This document shows positions 37,843-47,938 of a stretch of 50,517 nucleotides of DNA, piece by piece. Both the position numbers and the translations under genes were made by a program. The notes under the pieces are model-generated. The model was not told the origin of the DNA. It saw nothing but the letters and a program-made list of their open reading frames with translations, and ran no database searches. Every line of letters starts with the position of its first letter. The first letter of the stretch is position 1. Source of the DNA: an uncultured Pirellulaceae bacterium (GTDB taxonomy: Bacteria; Planctomycetota; Planctomycetia; Pirellulales; Pirellulaceae); NCBI GenBank assembly GCA_937928215.1, contig CALFWL010000020.1, forward strand, positions 1 through 50,517, given 5' to 3'.

Positions 37843-40800
37843 TCATGCGTCAACCATTTGTTCAATTGACTCGCCGTCGTCACTTGAAATTGCAGAACTT
37901 GCAATCACCGGCAGGACATCAAACGACGACCACGCAGGAAGTGAAGACATAAAAGTGGATAGTAAAATTCCGCTGGCCATGTTCCATGCCAAATAACCCA
38001 TTGTCAGCAAGGTAGCCGCTGATGCCGCCACCTCTGGGGCACCCACCGCTAAGCGATTATGCAGATACTGTTGCTTTGACGATTCAAGTTCATCGAGGAA
38101 CGCAGAGGCCAGCACGTCAACGTCGAATTGAGCGACTCGCACCGAGCGTCGGTAGTTTCGATCCAGCGAAAACGAGTTGAATAGCTGGTTTTCATCGTTG
38201 TTTAACACGTAAGAATAGGTTCTGCTTGATTGCGCAGAGACACTGTCTGATTCGAAGTCGCCGGTTTCATTGCTGTCAAAATCGTTAAATTCGATCGCAG
38301 TATCGGTAGACGCGTTCACGCCGGTTGAAATCGGGACCAAAGAGTCTCCAACCTGGGGTGCGTCATTCCCACCATCCGGTTCTTGACCGACGATGGCGGT
38401 CGTAGTGGAAGATTCGTCTGAGCTTGCACTTTGTTCGTCGTTTGAGTCATTGTTTTCGCTTGTGTCCTCATTGTCGTCTTCGTTGTCATTCGTGTTGGAA
38501 ACCGCCGTTGCATTTACGAGGTTCAGTTGGACGGTGACGACCTCGGATTGCAGGCCCTGAGAATCGATGGCGATGAATTGAAAAGAGTCTCGGTCATTGG
38601 GCGATGTGCCAGTGGCGGAGTAAGAAAACCTGCCATCTGGAGAAATCGTGATGCTTCCATGATCCGATTGCCTGTGCACGGAAAAACTCAACGAGTCACC
38701 TGCATCGAAATCACGGATCAGACGGTTCAAGTTGATGCTGCCACCGGTCTGGTTCCCTGATGCGAACAGTGTCGCATTTGCTTGTTGCGTCAGCGCGACG
38801 GGCGCTTCATTGAGGTCAACGACACGAACTTGGATCAACTGGTCATCCGACTGCAGTCCTTCGCTATCGACGGCTGCCAAGCGTACACGATAAACGTTGT
38901 TTCCACTTCGATCTTGAGCATTCTCAAAATCAGGTGCCCCGACGAACCGGAGTGTTCCGCTGTCGTTGACAAAACTAGTTGCATCCGCGCCACCGACGAT
39001 CACCCACGACGCCGATCCATCTTCTATGTCTGTGGCGGTTGGGACGCCCGCGGTCGTTGAGTTTTCAGTAACGCTCATTGTCGCGGGAGCCATCAGGACC
39101 GGTGCATCATTCTGCTCTTCGACGATGATTCTCAGCGTGCTGGTTGTTGACGTCGTGCCATCGGAAACTTCGTAGGTCAGCGTTTCCGTGTGAGCAGAAT
39201 CGGAAGCTGGGGAATAAATCAAATCACCTGAGATAGGATGGGCCGCCAGAGTTCCATGAATTGGGCTCGAGAATGAACCTCCCACAACATGTAATGGATC
39301 GCCCTCCGGATCAGTATCGTTGCTTAGCATCGAAGCGAACAACGACGTGAGGTTCAACGGAGTGTCTTCCGCAATTCGAATTTCATCGTCTTGCGTGCGT
39401 GGTGCATCGTTCTCGGCAATGATATTGAACGTAACCGAGTTGGTCACGAAATCGTCACCGAACTGCAAGGTGTAGTCGAGCTGAATCGTTCCATTTGCAT
39501 CGGCGGGCGGATTGATCGTCAGAACGTCAAGAGTGGAGTCGTAAAGAAAAACCCCGGGATCGAAGTCGGTCGTTGCGATCTGTAGACCATTGAACGGATC
39601 GCCATCGGGATCGCTTCCCGTACTTTCCAGCAATGCACCAAAATTGTTAATTGCTCGCGGCGTGTCTTCCTGCAACGTGAATGTCGGCGGCGAGGAAATG
39701 GTTGGCTCATCATTTTGCGGCGTTACATGGATGGTCAGCGTGTAAGTTGTTCCGTCGGTCGCACCGTCTGAATCAGTGACCGTAAACTCAATGGCTCCCG
39801 ACGCGTTACTGTCAGGGGTTGGGATAAAAACGAGGCTGTCCAGATCGGTTCGCGACAACGTTACTGGCAGTGACACGTTTGTACCGTTCAGTGTCACTGT
39901 TCCACCGACGATCGAGCTGATGTTGATGGAGCCTTGAGAGGTGTCGGATTGATCTTCAACGTCTGTAAACCCAAAGTCGGCCTGCGTCAGAGACCGTGGC
40001 GTGTCCTCCAACGTGGAAACCGTATTGCTTTGAGCGGTCGGCACCGTATTCAACTGCATTCGATTTCCAAACTCCGAAGTGTTGGTGCCATCGAATGCAA
40101 CCGCCGTCAACTGACCCGAAACGGGTGGCGGCGGATTGACTGCAATTCGATACGTTCCACTTGAGGAGTCAAACGTCATGTTTGAAACGAGCAGACTGGT
40201 GACGTAGGTCACACGTTCTTCTGGTCCAATGACCGTAACATCGTAAAGCTCGACTCGATCCACTCCCGAAGCGATGTCGAACTTCAATTCAACTCGATCC
40301 GGGAACAACGACGCACTGACTAGGTCTGGCTGATCCAGTCCTTGGTTCCCCGAGTGTTGATTGAATCCATCAATCGCGGAGGCTCCGTCTCCTTGCCCCA
40401 TACGCTCCGCCTGAGCAGCGTTGTATTCAGAACGATCAAGGGTTCCGCCCACGGAGTTGTCATTCCAGTATTGCTCCAATCCTGTTCCAGCGAATTCAGG
40501 AAAGTCCAATGAGTTGTTGCCATTAGAGTCGAGGCCCACAACCGGTGTTCCGTCGACCGTGATGTCAGAGAACGATTGACCTCCGGAAATGGAAGAAACC
40601 AAATCAATATCGATACCGGTGTTGTTACCGAATTGGTTTTGAGTCAACTGGTTCCCAGTCCCAGCAAACGCGAAGAATGAGTCTCGTTCTGCCGTGCCGA
40701 TCACACTGATTCCCGTCCCGACGTTGTCGACGATTCGGTTTTCAGAAACAACACTGTTGTCGCCAAACAAACGAATGCCGCCTTGGTCGAATCCTCCCAA

Positions 40801-43800
40801 GCCGTTTCGAGTGATTGTGTTCTCCGAAATACTGAATCCGCCCGGCGCAAAGTAGCTGTCGATTCCAAAGCCCACGTTGTCCGAAATCAGGTTGTGTCGC
40901 ACCAGAGTTCCAGATGAATTCCCAAGACCAATTCCGCCATATTCATTGTTCGAAGCGCCATTGTCGGTCACTTCGTTTCGAAGAATCTGCCAACCGGTTG
41001 CGACGCTCGCGCCTCCATCTGCAGCGTTGGTTCTGAAGTGAATCCCGCTCAGACCTTGAAATCCGATCAAGCTGTCTTGGATTACGCCATTGTTCGCTCG
41101 GTAAATTTTGATTCCCTGAGAACGAAACACCGTTCCGTGACTCTCGTCAGGAGCGATTCCAACAAAGGTGTTCTCGATCAAGGCGTTGTTGATCGAGTAG
41201 GCAGACGCACTATCGACTCCTCCACCGGCGAGAAAAATGTTTGAGCTGTCCCCGCTGGTTGATCCAAAACCATGAATCGAAAGATTGCGTACGGCGATGT
41301 CGCTCAGCGTCGTCTGGTCAGCATTGGCAGCGAAGATCAACCCGTTCAGAACCCGATCTCCGGCCGCGACTGTCTGGTCGGCGACGATTTCAAATTCGGG
41401 TTGGTCAAATCCGCCAAAGCTATGTGAGTCGTTCGCTCCCACCGTTGTGATGGAACCGGATCGTCCGGTTCGCAGATCAAGAACACCCGATCCATCGGCC
41501 GAGTACACGGTTCCGTCGATCGTTGTGTGCGAATCAAGGATCGCAGGCAGAGCTTCCGATACGACGATGGACCACCAGGTCGAGTCAATCGAGTTGGCTC
41601 CGTTTCTGGCGATGAATCGCATCGCATTGTCGACATCTGATCCATCTGAGTTATCGATTGCATTGGCGTTGTGAATGAACTGACGGAGAGAACCTTGCAC
41701 GGTTCGTTGCGCCGATCCCGGATCGTCGTCCTGATTGCCTCCTGCCAGTGTGTTTGTCACCACGTTGAAGCTGAAACCAAAATCCGCAACACCATCGGTC
41801 GAACCTGAAACCGTGACTTGAGAAACGTGTTCGGCTCCGGCAAGCGTGCTTGCATCATCAGACCGCGTGCCCGAATAGCCTCCAAACAATGCTCCGCCGG
41901 TCGAAACGGTTTCGATGGCGGATTCATTCAGATACAAACCTCCGGCGGATGTGTAGGTTTGCTCGGCCCAGATGTCGCCGACTCCAAAGGAACCGTTGAA
42001 TCCGTTTGCTGGAGTGATGTCTTTGGAATTCACCACGACATAATAATCGTCGTAGGTGATCGTCGGCCCTTGGAAGACGTAGTTTCCTCCGCCGGTCGTG
42101 GTGGCTGTCGCGACAAGCAAATCATTTGTGTCGCGAAGTCCGTCTCCATTGTCTCGATACAGGTAAACGGTAACTCCGTCGACGCCACTGTCACCACTGA
42201 TCGAGCCATCACCGACAGCATCCTCGAAGATCGTTCCCGTCACTTGTCCCGCCGGAAGTGTTACAATCGGAACGGTATAGCTGCTCTGAGAGCTTTCCCC
42301 TGCAAGATCGGTTACCGTTACCGTGACATGATGGGCTCCGCCTGGCGGATTCTGATAAACGTTTTCATCACTGATGCTGATCTGGCCAGAATTGGCGTCG
42401 ATCACAAACGCTCCCGTGACAGTCCCAGTCAACGAGTAAGTAAGTCCGGGTTCTCCATTGGTATCAATGTCCGCTCCCTCCGCCATCGCTACCACGGTGC
42501 CTGCTCTTGAGGCAGTTGTAGGAGCGGGGTCTGACAGTGAAAACGAGAGCGTTGGCGCATCGTTCTCCCCTTCAACAGTCAGTTGCACCGTAAGCGTTTG
42601 CGTGTCACCCTGCCCATCTGAAACCGAGATGTTGAAATTGTCGCTCTGGTAACTATCTGGATTCCCGGCATTGTACGCATCAAGCTGTTCAAACTGGCCG
42701 GTGGGTTCATAAGTAATGGTGCCGTCGGCGTTGTAGGTGACGATTGCTCCTGACGACAACGTGGTCGCTGCTCCGACATCAACGTTTTGGCCGTCAACTT
42801 GGACGATGTGGGCTCCATGAGCAACGTCGAAGAATCGATGTTGCACCTCGATTTCGTTAATTGCCTGATCGAAGACGTTGAATCCGGCAATCGAGCCCGT
42901 GAAATTCGCATAACTCGATTGGGTAGCGTGGACGAACCCTCCGGTTGTCGCTCCCAACGAACCGTTCAACGTACCGGTCAAAAGGTTGGGATTGCCAAGA
43001 AATTGTGCGTCGGTCAACAGGTCAACTCGTTCACCGTTTACGTAAAGTGCGACGTCCGGTCGGGTTGAGTCGCCTGCCAAAACACCATCGGTCGAGAATG
43101 AGACGACCGCTTGGTTGAATTCAGAACTCGATATCTGACCACCAATCAGAACGTATGGAGTAACATTGGCGGGTGACGCTGCGGATCGGAAGTGAAGTTC
43201 GACCTGGTCGTTAATCAGATACAAACCCCAGCCTGCGTTTGCATCACCAAACTCCAGCAATGTTTGTTGCGCTAACGCGACATCCGGGCGGAACCAGACT
43301 TCGATGGCCTTTGCTCCACTGATCGAAAGGTCTCCGCCGCCGGAGCCATTTAAATCAAAAGCGGCTTTGATTCCTGCGTAATCGGTGTTGGGATTCTCGT
43401 TGAATTGAGCGTCCGCAGAATCGAACGTGATCGTCCCGGCTGCACCCGAAGTATTGTTCCACTCCAGACTACCGCCACTGTCCAGAATGGGTGCGGAAGG
43501 ATCAAGCGTGTAACCAGTGGTGGGTGTCACGCTAAGGTTGATGCCAGCATTGTCTGCATCGTTGCTGGGTGCGAAAAAGCTGGCCAGATCGATGTCGGTT
43601 GTCCCGTTCTCGTCGACGGTCGTGTTGATCGAATCGTACGTCGCCACGTCATTAACGGGATTGACTCGAATTGCCATTATGCGAGTCTCGTAAGCTCCTG
43701 AAGTGGTGGTGGTCCCGTTGGAGTCTCTGACGACGAACGTCACACCCATGTAGATGTCGCCGTAAAAGTTCTCTGGAGGAGTCACCGTCAGGTCTTCAAC

Positions 43801-46800
43801 CTGCATGTTCATGCCGGTGATGTAGGCCACGTGACTGTAGCCGGTGATTTCGATGGTGGTTACTCCGTCTGACACGCGAGTGCCGGGAGGCATGCCGGAT
43901 AGTTGAATATCGTCAGCGTACTCACTGCCGTCTGTATCGATGTTGGAGAAAACCAATTTCAGCGGAACAGGAATGTCTTCGTCGGTGAACGACGTGGGGG
44001 TGAGTCGATCCACAAAGATGCCATTGCCGAAGTTGGCTCCATTGTTGTCGCCATCTGAACTTACGTAGGTGACGACCAGTTCTCCGTTTGCCAGCATCGC
44101 CAAAGCCGGCTCACGCTGGGATCCGTACTGAGGCGTGTTGACAATAAAATTGTCCGTGACAGGATTCAAGTCGGTATCAAATCTTGTTCCGGCAACTCCG
44201 ATGGAATGGTTGTCCGCGTTGATGGAGTTCCATACTGCGATGAAACCACCGTCATTCAGGCTGATTATTTCGGGCAGAGCATGGAAGGTGGTACTGTTCG
44301 GGTTGAGCACTTGGATCGGATTGGTGGCGGGAGTGCCGTCCAGATCAAATCGTCGAGCCAATATTTCGCTGCCAGCGGTCGTCGCATCATTGTTTCTCCA
44401 GACGATGACGAAGCCATCATTCCCAAGAGACGCCACGCGCGGGTTGAATTCAGGCGTTCCGGTGGCTTCACTCACCGTCTGCGACTCGGTCAGCGGAGCA
44501 CCGGACGAATCTAACAATCGATACATCACTCGGCCCGACAGATTGTCGTACCAAGTAGCAACGATAGCGCCGCCGTTGAGTTCGGCAATGCGAGGAGAGA
44601 ATTGTCCGCTTGAGTCGGGTGCGATATCCGCGTTATTCAACAGGAATTCATTACCCGGATTCCCATCGGCGTCAAATATCCTTGCGACCGCTGCGAAGCT
44701 GGCGTCTGTTTCGAGGGTCGTGTCAAGCGTTGACCAAGTGGCGATAAAACCTCCGTCACGCAACGCCGTCAGCGAGACAAAATCTTGATTGAATTGCGAA
44801 TGTTGAGCCAACGTGATAGTCGCCGTTCCCGTCGCGTCGACCGTGCCGTCAGCGAGCAGGATATTTCCGCTAAGATCAAATCGTTGGGCATAAATGTCGA
44901 CTTCGCCACTATCGTTCATTGTGGTTGCAGCAATGATAAAGCTTCCATCGGCAAGCGTGATGATCGAAGGACGCGTCTGATCACCCTCCAGATTTCCGCC
45001 AACCAAGACCTCGGAGCCTACCTTGTTGTTGGCTGCATCAAAGCGTTGAAGATAAACCTGTTGCCCGTCGTTTGAGTCGCCGTTTCCGTCGCTATCGCCG
45101 ATCAAGTCGGTGTCAACAGATTCCCAAACGACGACGTAACCTCCATCGTCGAGTGCTGTAATCTTCGGGCGATTCTGTTCTCCCTCGATCGAAGCGTTGA
45201 CCGGAATTCCTCCGCTGGTGGAGGTGTAGCTGGTTCCAAAACTTGATAGCAAACCATCGACTTCAGGCTGAACGTCCAGCGTCAATGTCGAGAACGAGTC
45301 AGCATAATCGATTCCATCGTGTACGAAAAAGAGCAAGGTGTCCTGGCCGGAGTAATTCTCGTCCGCCACATACAACAGTTCGCCGGACGCTATTTCGCTG
45401 GGAAGGATGACTTGTCCAGTCGTGACTTCAACTCCATCAAGGAATAAGCTGCCGTGCTGCGGAACACGGGAGATCTGCAACTGAGTGAAAGTGCCTCCGT
45501 CAGAGTCGCTGAATCCAAAGTCTGAAACGCCAATCGCCTGCGTTCCATCTTCAGGAAGAATCAACGTCTGGTCTTGCCCGGTAGGCGACGCATTGTTGCT
45601 GCTTGCGGGAAGGCCCTGATAAAAAAGAACGTCGCCACCAATCACCTGATTCAAGTAAGCAGACGCGAACGAATTGTCATTGACGGTGGTGACGCTCGCT
45701 TGGAAACGATTGACAAACCGTTGGGGAATACTTGAAACGTCCAACGAAGCCTGCGACGCAAGAACATTACCTGTCGCAAAATCGACCGTCGCACCATAAA
45801 CCTCCTGTAAATCTGCTTGGCCGGTCTGGTCAATCCCTTCACCTTCCCATGAGATTCGCACATTGCCATTGTCCAGCAAAGCAACGCTGGACGCATACTG
45901 ATCACCGTCAGTTTCCTCGACGAAGTCCGAGTATGAAGCAACGGGAGACGCATCAAACAAACGACTTTCGGCACGCACTTGCAGGTCAGCGCCGCCGCCG
46001 AGATCATTTGCCGTAAATGAAACGACAAAATTTCCGCTGGAGTCAATGTCTGTCGACGCTTGAATGAATTGATAATTCGCTTGCCCTTGGATTTGTTGCG
46101 TCGTCGAATGCGCCGTTCCGTCCGCATGAAATGTCTTGGCGTAGATGGCGCTTTCGTCGTTGGCGGAACCATCGTGTGTATCCCAAACCACAACGAACTG
46201 CCCGGAATCGTTCATTGCCACGAACGCATTGGCCGATTGTTCGAATTCAGCGAACCCTGACCCGCTGATGTTGAATACTCCTCCAACTTCGCTGCCGTCG
46301 ACGCTGTAACGGCGTGCCAGAATTTCTGACACGCCCGCTGTTGTTGACTCCCAGACAATCACAACATTTCCGGCAGCGTCAATTGCAATCGATGAATCAT
46401 CCCCCTCGACACCCGCTGCTGGCACATCGACTCTGAATTCACCACGGACGACTGAGTTACTGCCGTCATAGAACTTTGCGTAGACGGCGCGTTCCCCAGT
46501 AGTGGTTACGCTTGTCCAGGTAATTGCCTTGCTGCCGTTTTCCGCGACCGCGACCGATGCGTGAATCTGTTCACCCGCCAAAGTCTCATTGACCACCAGA
46601 TCCGTGGTGACGTTTCCAAACTGGTCCGTGAATCGCATCACGACATCGTGACCATCTGTCACGCCGGCATCGTCAACCGAAGTCACAATCGTCGTTCTTC
46701 CGGCGCCGTCCACTCCGATCGATTGAACTTGCCCTCCGTTTTCGGCAGCCGCCAAGTGATCCGCCAGCGATTGTTCCCAGTGTTGCTGCACGGTTTGAGA

Positions 46801-47868
46801 GAAGGCAAGGTTTGATTCTGTCAGTCCAACGGTATACTCAAAGTCCCAGTCACCGCCGAGTGAATCATGACCGGTAATATCGTCGCTTGCCGCCACGTCG
46901 GCTCCGGTCAGCGAAGCCAGCGAGTCAATAAAATCTTTCCCTGATTCGGATTGGGCCACATCACATCCGTAGATCAGCAGGTCGGCATTGATCGTCAATG
47001 CCGCGCTCCAGCCCGCGACCGATTCGCTGAATTGATCAAGATTGCTGGAACTCAGCCGATCGGTTCCCAATTGAATGGTTCCGTCGCTTCCATGCGAAAT
47101 CAAGTGCATCGCGTCAAAAGGTTCAGCGCCGTCAGCAACACGATTGCTCAGCTCTTGGCCAATCGTGTCGATTCCGGAAGATGCTGTGTCGAGGTAGATG
47201 ATTTCAAAAATACGGTCACGGTTTCCCGACGTAAGCAGGTCATCCACGAGCTGTTGATAGCCGTTGACTCCACGATCGACAACGATCAGCTCGTTGGTAA
47301 CTTGCAACGCATCGGCAGCTAGCGAGACACCTACTTCTTCAGCTTCAGACAAGCTGGTGAAAGACAATTCGTCGCTCAGTTGAGCGTCCCGTTCGTGGGA
47401 TTCATGATCGACATCGTCAAGTCCTTCACGAACATGAAAATCCCATTTGTCTTCGGTTTCAGGCAAGATAAAGAATGGCTCTGCTGGTTGAAACAGCGTC
47501 GCGGAAGCATCGGCGATGGTATCATCAATCGCATCGGCTTGGACGATCAGATCAACAGGGACCGGCACCGCGCTGTACAGCACACGATCTTCAAGAACCT
47601 GCAGGCTGACCTCGATGGGCGTCGCCGTAACGTTAGCTGCAACGTCTTGTTCCGATTTCCTGGTCGCGATCAGGCGTTCCGCGACCTTTTTGAAAAAACC
47701 GGGTTTGGAATCTGCATCAAGCATGAAATGATTCGCAGCAACAAACGAAAGCCAAAGAAAATGAGGCAGGGCTGAACGTACCCGTCGCGCAATTTCGATC
47801 GGGAACCCTGACAAACCTAGCTTTTCTTTGCCGCGCGGCATTGGTTCATTTGGGCAATTGGACCGCAA
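37843..47868 (-). CDS. Giant (about 3.3 kaa) surface/adhesin-like protein: DUF4347-like N-terminus, propeller-like repeats, cadherin-like, LamG-like, SdrD B-like, beta-helix domains, C-terminal hydrophobic anchor
   Basis: Continuous 10 kb ORF; LEDRVLYSAVP motif; HLISHGSDGTIQLGTDRLS...LLIYGCDVAQSESGKDFIDSLASLTGADVAASDDITG; many GGFIAVWxS/xRxFD repeats; SdrD B-like GQVTGTIFEDAVGDG. Start may be 47841 (MPRGKEKLG). Confidence 0.92.
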   Translation of the reverse strand: MRSNCPNEPMPRGKEKLGLSGFPIEIARRVRSALPHFLWLSFVAANHFMLDADSKPGFFKKVAERLIATRKSEQDVAANVTATPIEVSLQVLEDRVLYSAVPVPVDLIVQADAIDDTIADASATLFQPAEPFFILPETEDKWDFHVREGLDDVDHESHERDAQLSDELSFTSLSEAEEVGVSLAADALQVTNELIVVDRGVNGYQQLVDDLLTSGNRDRIFEIIYLDTASSGIDTIGQELSNRVADGAEPFDAMHLISHGSDGTIQLGTDRLSSSNLDQFSESVAGWSAALTINADLLIYGCDVAQSESGKDFIDSLASLTGADVAASDDITGHDSLGGDWDFEYTVGLTESNLAFSQTVQQHWEQSLADHLAAAENGGQVQSIGVDGAGRTTIVTSVDDAGVTDGHDVVMRFTDQFGNVTTDLVVNETLAGEQIHASVAVAENGSKAITWTSVTTTGERAVYAKFYDGSNSVVRGEFRVDVPAAGVEGDDSSIAIDAAGNVVIVWESTTAGVSEILARRYSVDGSEVGGVFNISGSGFAEFEQSANAFVAMNDSGQFVVVWDTHDGSANDESAIYAKTFHADGTAHSTTQQIQGQANYQFIQASTDIDSSGNFVVSFTANDLGGGADLQVRAESRLFDASPVASYSDFVEETDGDQYASSVALLDNGNVRISWEGEGIDQTGQADLQEVYGATVDFATGNVLASQASLDVSSIPQRFVNRFQASVTTVNDNSFASAYLNQVIGGDVLFYQGLPASSNNASPTGQDQTLILPEDGTQAIGVSDFGFSDSDGGTFTQLQISRVPQHGSLFLDGVEVTTGQVILPSEIASGELLYVADENYSGQDTLLFFVHDGIDYADSFSTLTLDVQPEVDGLLSSFGTSYTSTSGGIPVNASIEGEQNRPKITALDDGGYVVVWESVDTDLIGDSDGNGDSNDGQQVYLQRFDAANNKVGSEVLVGGNLEGDQTRPSIITLADGSFIIAATTMNDSGEVDIYAQRFDLSGNILLADGTVDATGTATITLAQHSQFNQDFVSLTALRDGGFIATWSTLDTTLETDASFAAVARIFDADGNPGNEFLLNNADIAPDSSGQFSPRIAELNGGAIVATWYDNLSGRVMYRLLDSSGAPLTESQTVSEATGTPEFNPRVASLGNDGFVIVWRNNDATTAGSEILARRFDLDGTPATNPIQVLNPNSTTFHALPEIISLNDGGFIAVWNSINADNHSIGVAGTRFDTDLNPVTDNFIVNTPQYGSQREPALAMLANGELVVTYVSSDGDNNGANFGNGIFVDRLTPTSFTDEDIPVPLKLVFSNIDTDGSEYADDIQLSGMPPGTRVSDGVTTIEITGYSHVAYITGMNMQVEDLTVTPPENFYGDIYMGVTFVVRDSNGTTTTSGAYETRIMAIRVNPVNDVATYDSINTTVDENGTTDIDLASFFAPSNDADNAGINLSVTPTTGYTLDPSAPILDSGGSLEWNNTSGAAGTITFDSADAQFNENPNTDYAGIKAAFDLNGSGGGDLSISGAKAIEVWFRPDVALAQQTLLEFGDANAGWGLYLINDQVELHFRSAASPANVTPYVLIGGQISSSEFNQAVVSFSTDGVLAGDSTRPDVALYVNGERVDLLTDAQFLGNPNLLTGTLNGSLGATTGGFVHATQSSYANFTGSIAGFNVFDQAINEIEVQHRFFDVAHGAHIVQVDGQNVDVGAATTLSSGAIVTYNADGTITYEPTGQFEQLDAYNAGNPDSYQSDNFNISVSDGQGDTQTLTVQLTVEGENDAPTLSFSLSDPAPTTASRAGTVVAMAEGADIDTNGEPGLTYSLTGTVTGAFVIDANSGQISISDENVYQNPPGGAHHVTVTVTDLAGESSQSSYTVPIVTLPAGQVTGTIFEDAVGDGSISGDSGVDGVTVYLYRDNGDGLRDTNDLLVATATTTGGGNYVFQGPTITYDDYYVVVNSKDITPANGFNGSFGVGDIWAEQTYTSAGGLYLNESAIETVSTGGALFGGYSGTRSDDASTLAGAEHVSQVTVSGSTDGVADFGFSFNVVTNTLAGGNQDDDPGSAQRTVQGSLRQFIHNANAIDNSDGSDVDNAMRFIARNGANSIDSTWWSIVVSEALPAILDSHTTIDGTVYSADGSGVLDLRTGRSGSITTVGANDSHSFGGFDQPEFEIVADQTVAAGDRVLNGLIFAANADQTTLSDIAVRNLSIHGFGSTSGDSSNIFLAGGGVDSASAYSINNALIENTFVGIAPDESHGTVFRSQGIKIYRANNGVIQDSLIGFQGLSGIHFRTNAADGGASVATGWQILRNEVTDNGASNNEYGGIGLGNSSGTLVRHNLISDNVGFGIDSYFAPGGFSISENTITRNGLGGFDQGGIRLFGDNSVVSENRIVDNVGTGISVIGTAERDSFFAFAGTGNQLTQNQFGNNTGIDIDLVSSISGGQSFSDITVDGTPVVGLDSNGNNSLDFPEFAGTGLEQYWNDNSVGGTLDRSEYNAAQAERMGQGDGASAIDGFNQHSGNQGLDQPDLVSASLFPDRVELKFDIASGVDRVELYDVTVIGPEERVTYVTSLLVSNMTFDSSSGTYRIAVNPPPPVSGQLTAVAFDGTNTSEFGNRMQLNTVPTAQSNTVSTLEDTPRSLTQADFGFTDVEDQSDTSQGSINISSIVGGTVTLNGTNVSLPVTLSRTDLDSLVFIPTPDSNASGAIEFTVTDSDGATDGTTYTLTIHVTPQNDEPTISSPPTFTLQEDTPRAINNFGALLESTGSDPDGDPFNGLQIATTDFDPGVFLYDSTLDVLTINPPADANGTIQLDYTLQFGDDFVTNSVTFNIIAENDAPRTQDDEIRIAEDTPLNLTSLFASMLSNDTDPEGDPLHVVGGSFSSPIHGTLAAHPISGDLIYSPASDSAHTETLTYEVSDGTTSTTSTLRIIVEEQNDAPVLMAPATMSVTENSTTAGVPTATDIEDGSASWVIVGGADATSFVNDSGTLRFVGAPDFENAQDRSGNNVYRVRLAAVDSEGLQSDDQLIQVRVVDLNEAPVALTQQANATLFASGNQTGGSINLNRLIRDFDAGDSLSFSVHRQSDHGSITISPDGRFSYSATGTSPNDRDSFQFIAIDSQGLQSEVVTVQLNLVNATAVSNTNDNEDDNEDTSENNDSNDEQSASSDESSTTTAIVGQEPDGGNDAPQVGDSLVPISTGVNASTDTAIEFNDFDSNETGDFESDSVSAQSSRTYSYVLNNDENQLFNSFSLDRNYRRSVRVAQFDVDVLASAFLDELESSKQQYLHNRLAVGAPEVAASAATLLTMGYLAWNMASGILLSTFMSSLPAWSSFDVLPVIASSAISSDDGESIEQMVDA

Positions 47869-47938
47869 TGTCAGAAATCAACCCAATCCAATTCTGCCGC
47901 TTGAACCGGTTAGTTGGGCGTTGACGGCTGGCACTGGA

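Noticed and set aside
38316-47775. Dozens of antisense ORFs inside the giant gene (e.g. 41818-42510, 44135-44788)
   Set aside because: Low-complexity translations opposite a long clearly coding frame with recognisable domains; treated as shadow ORFs.
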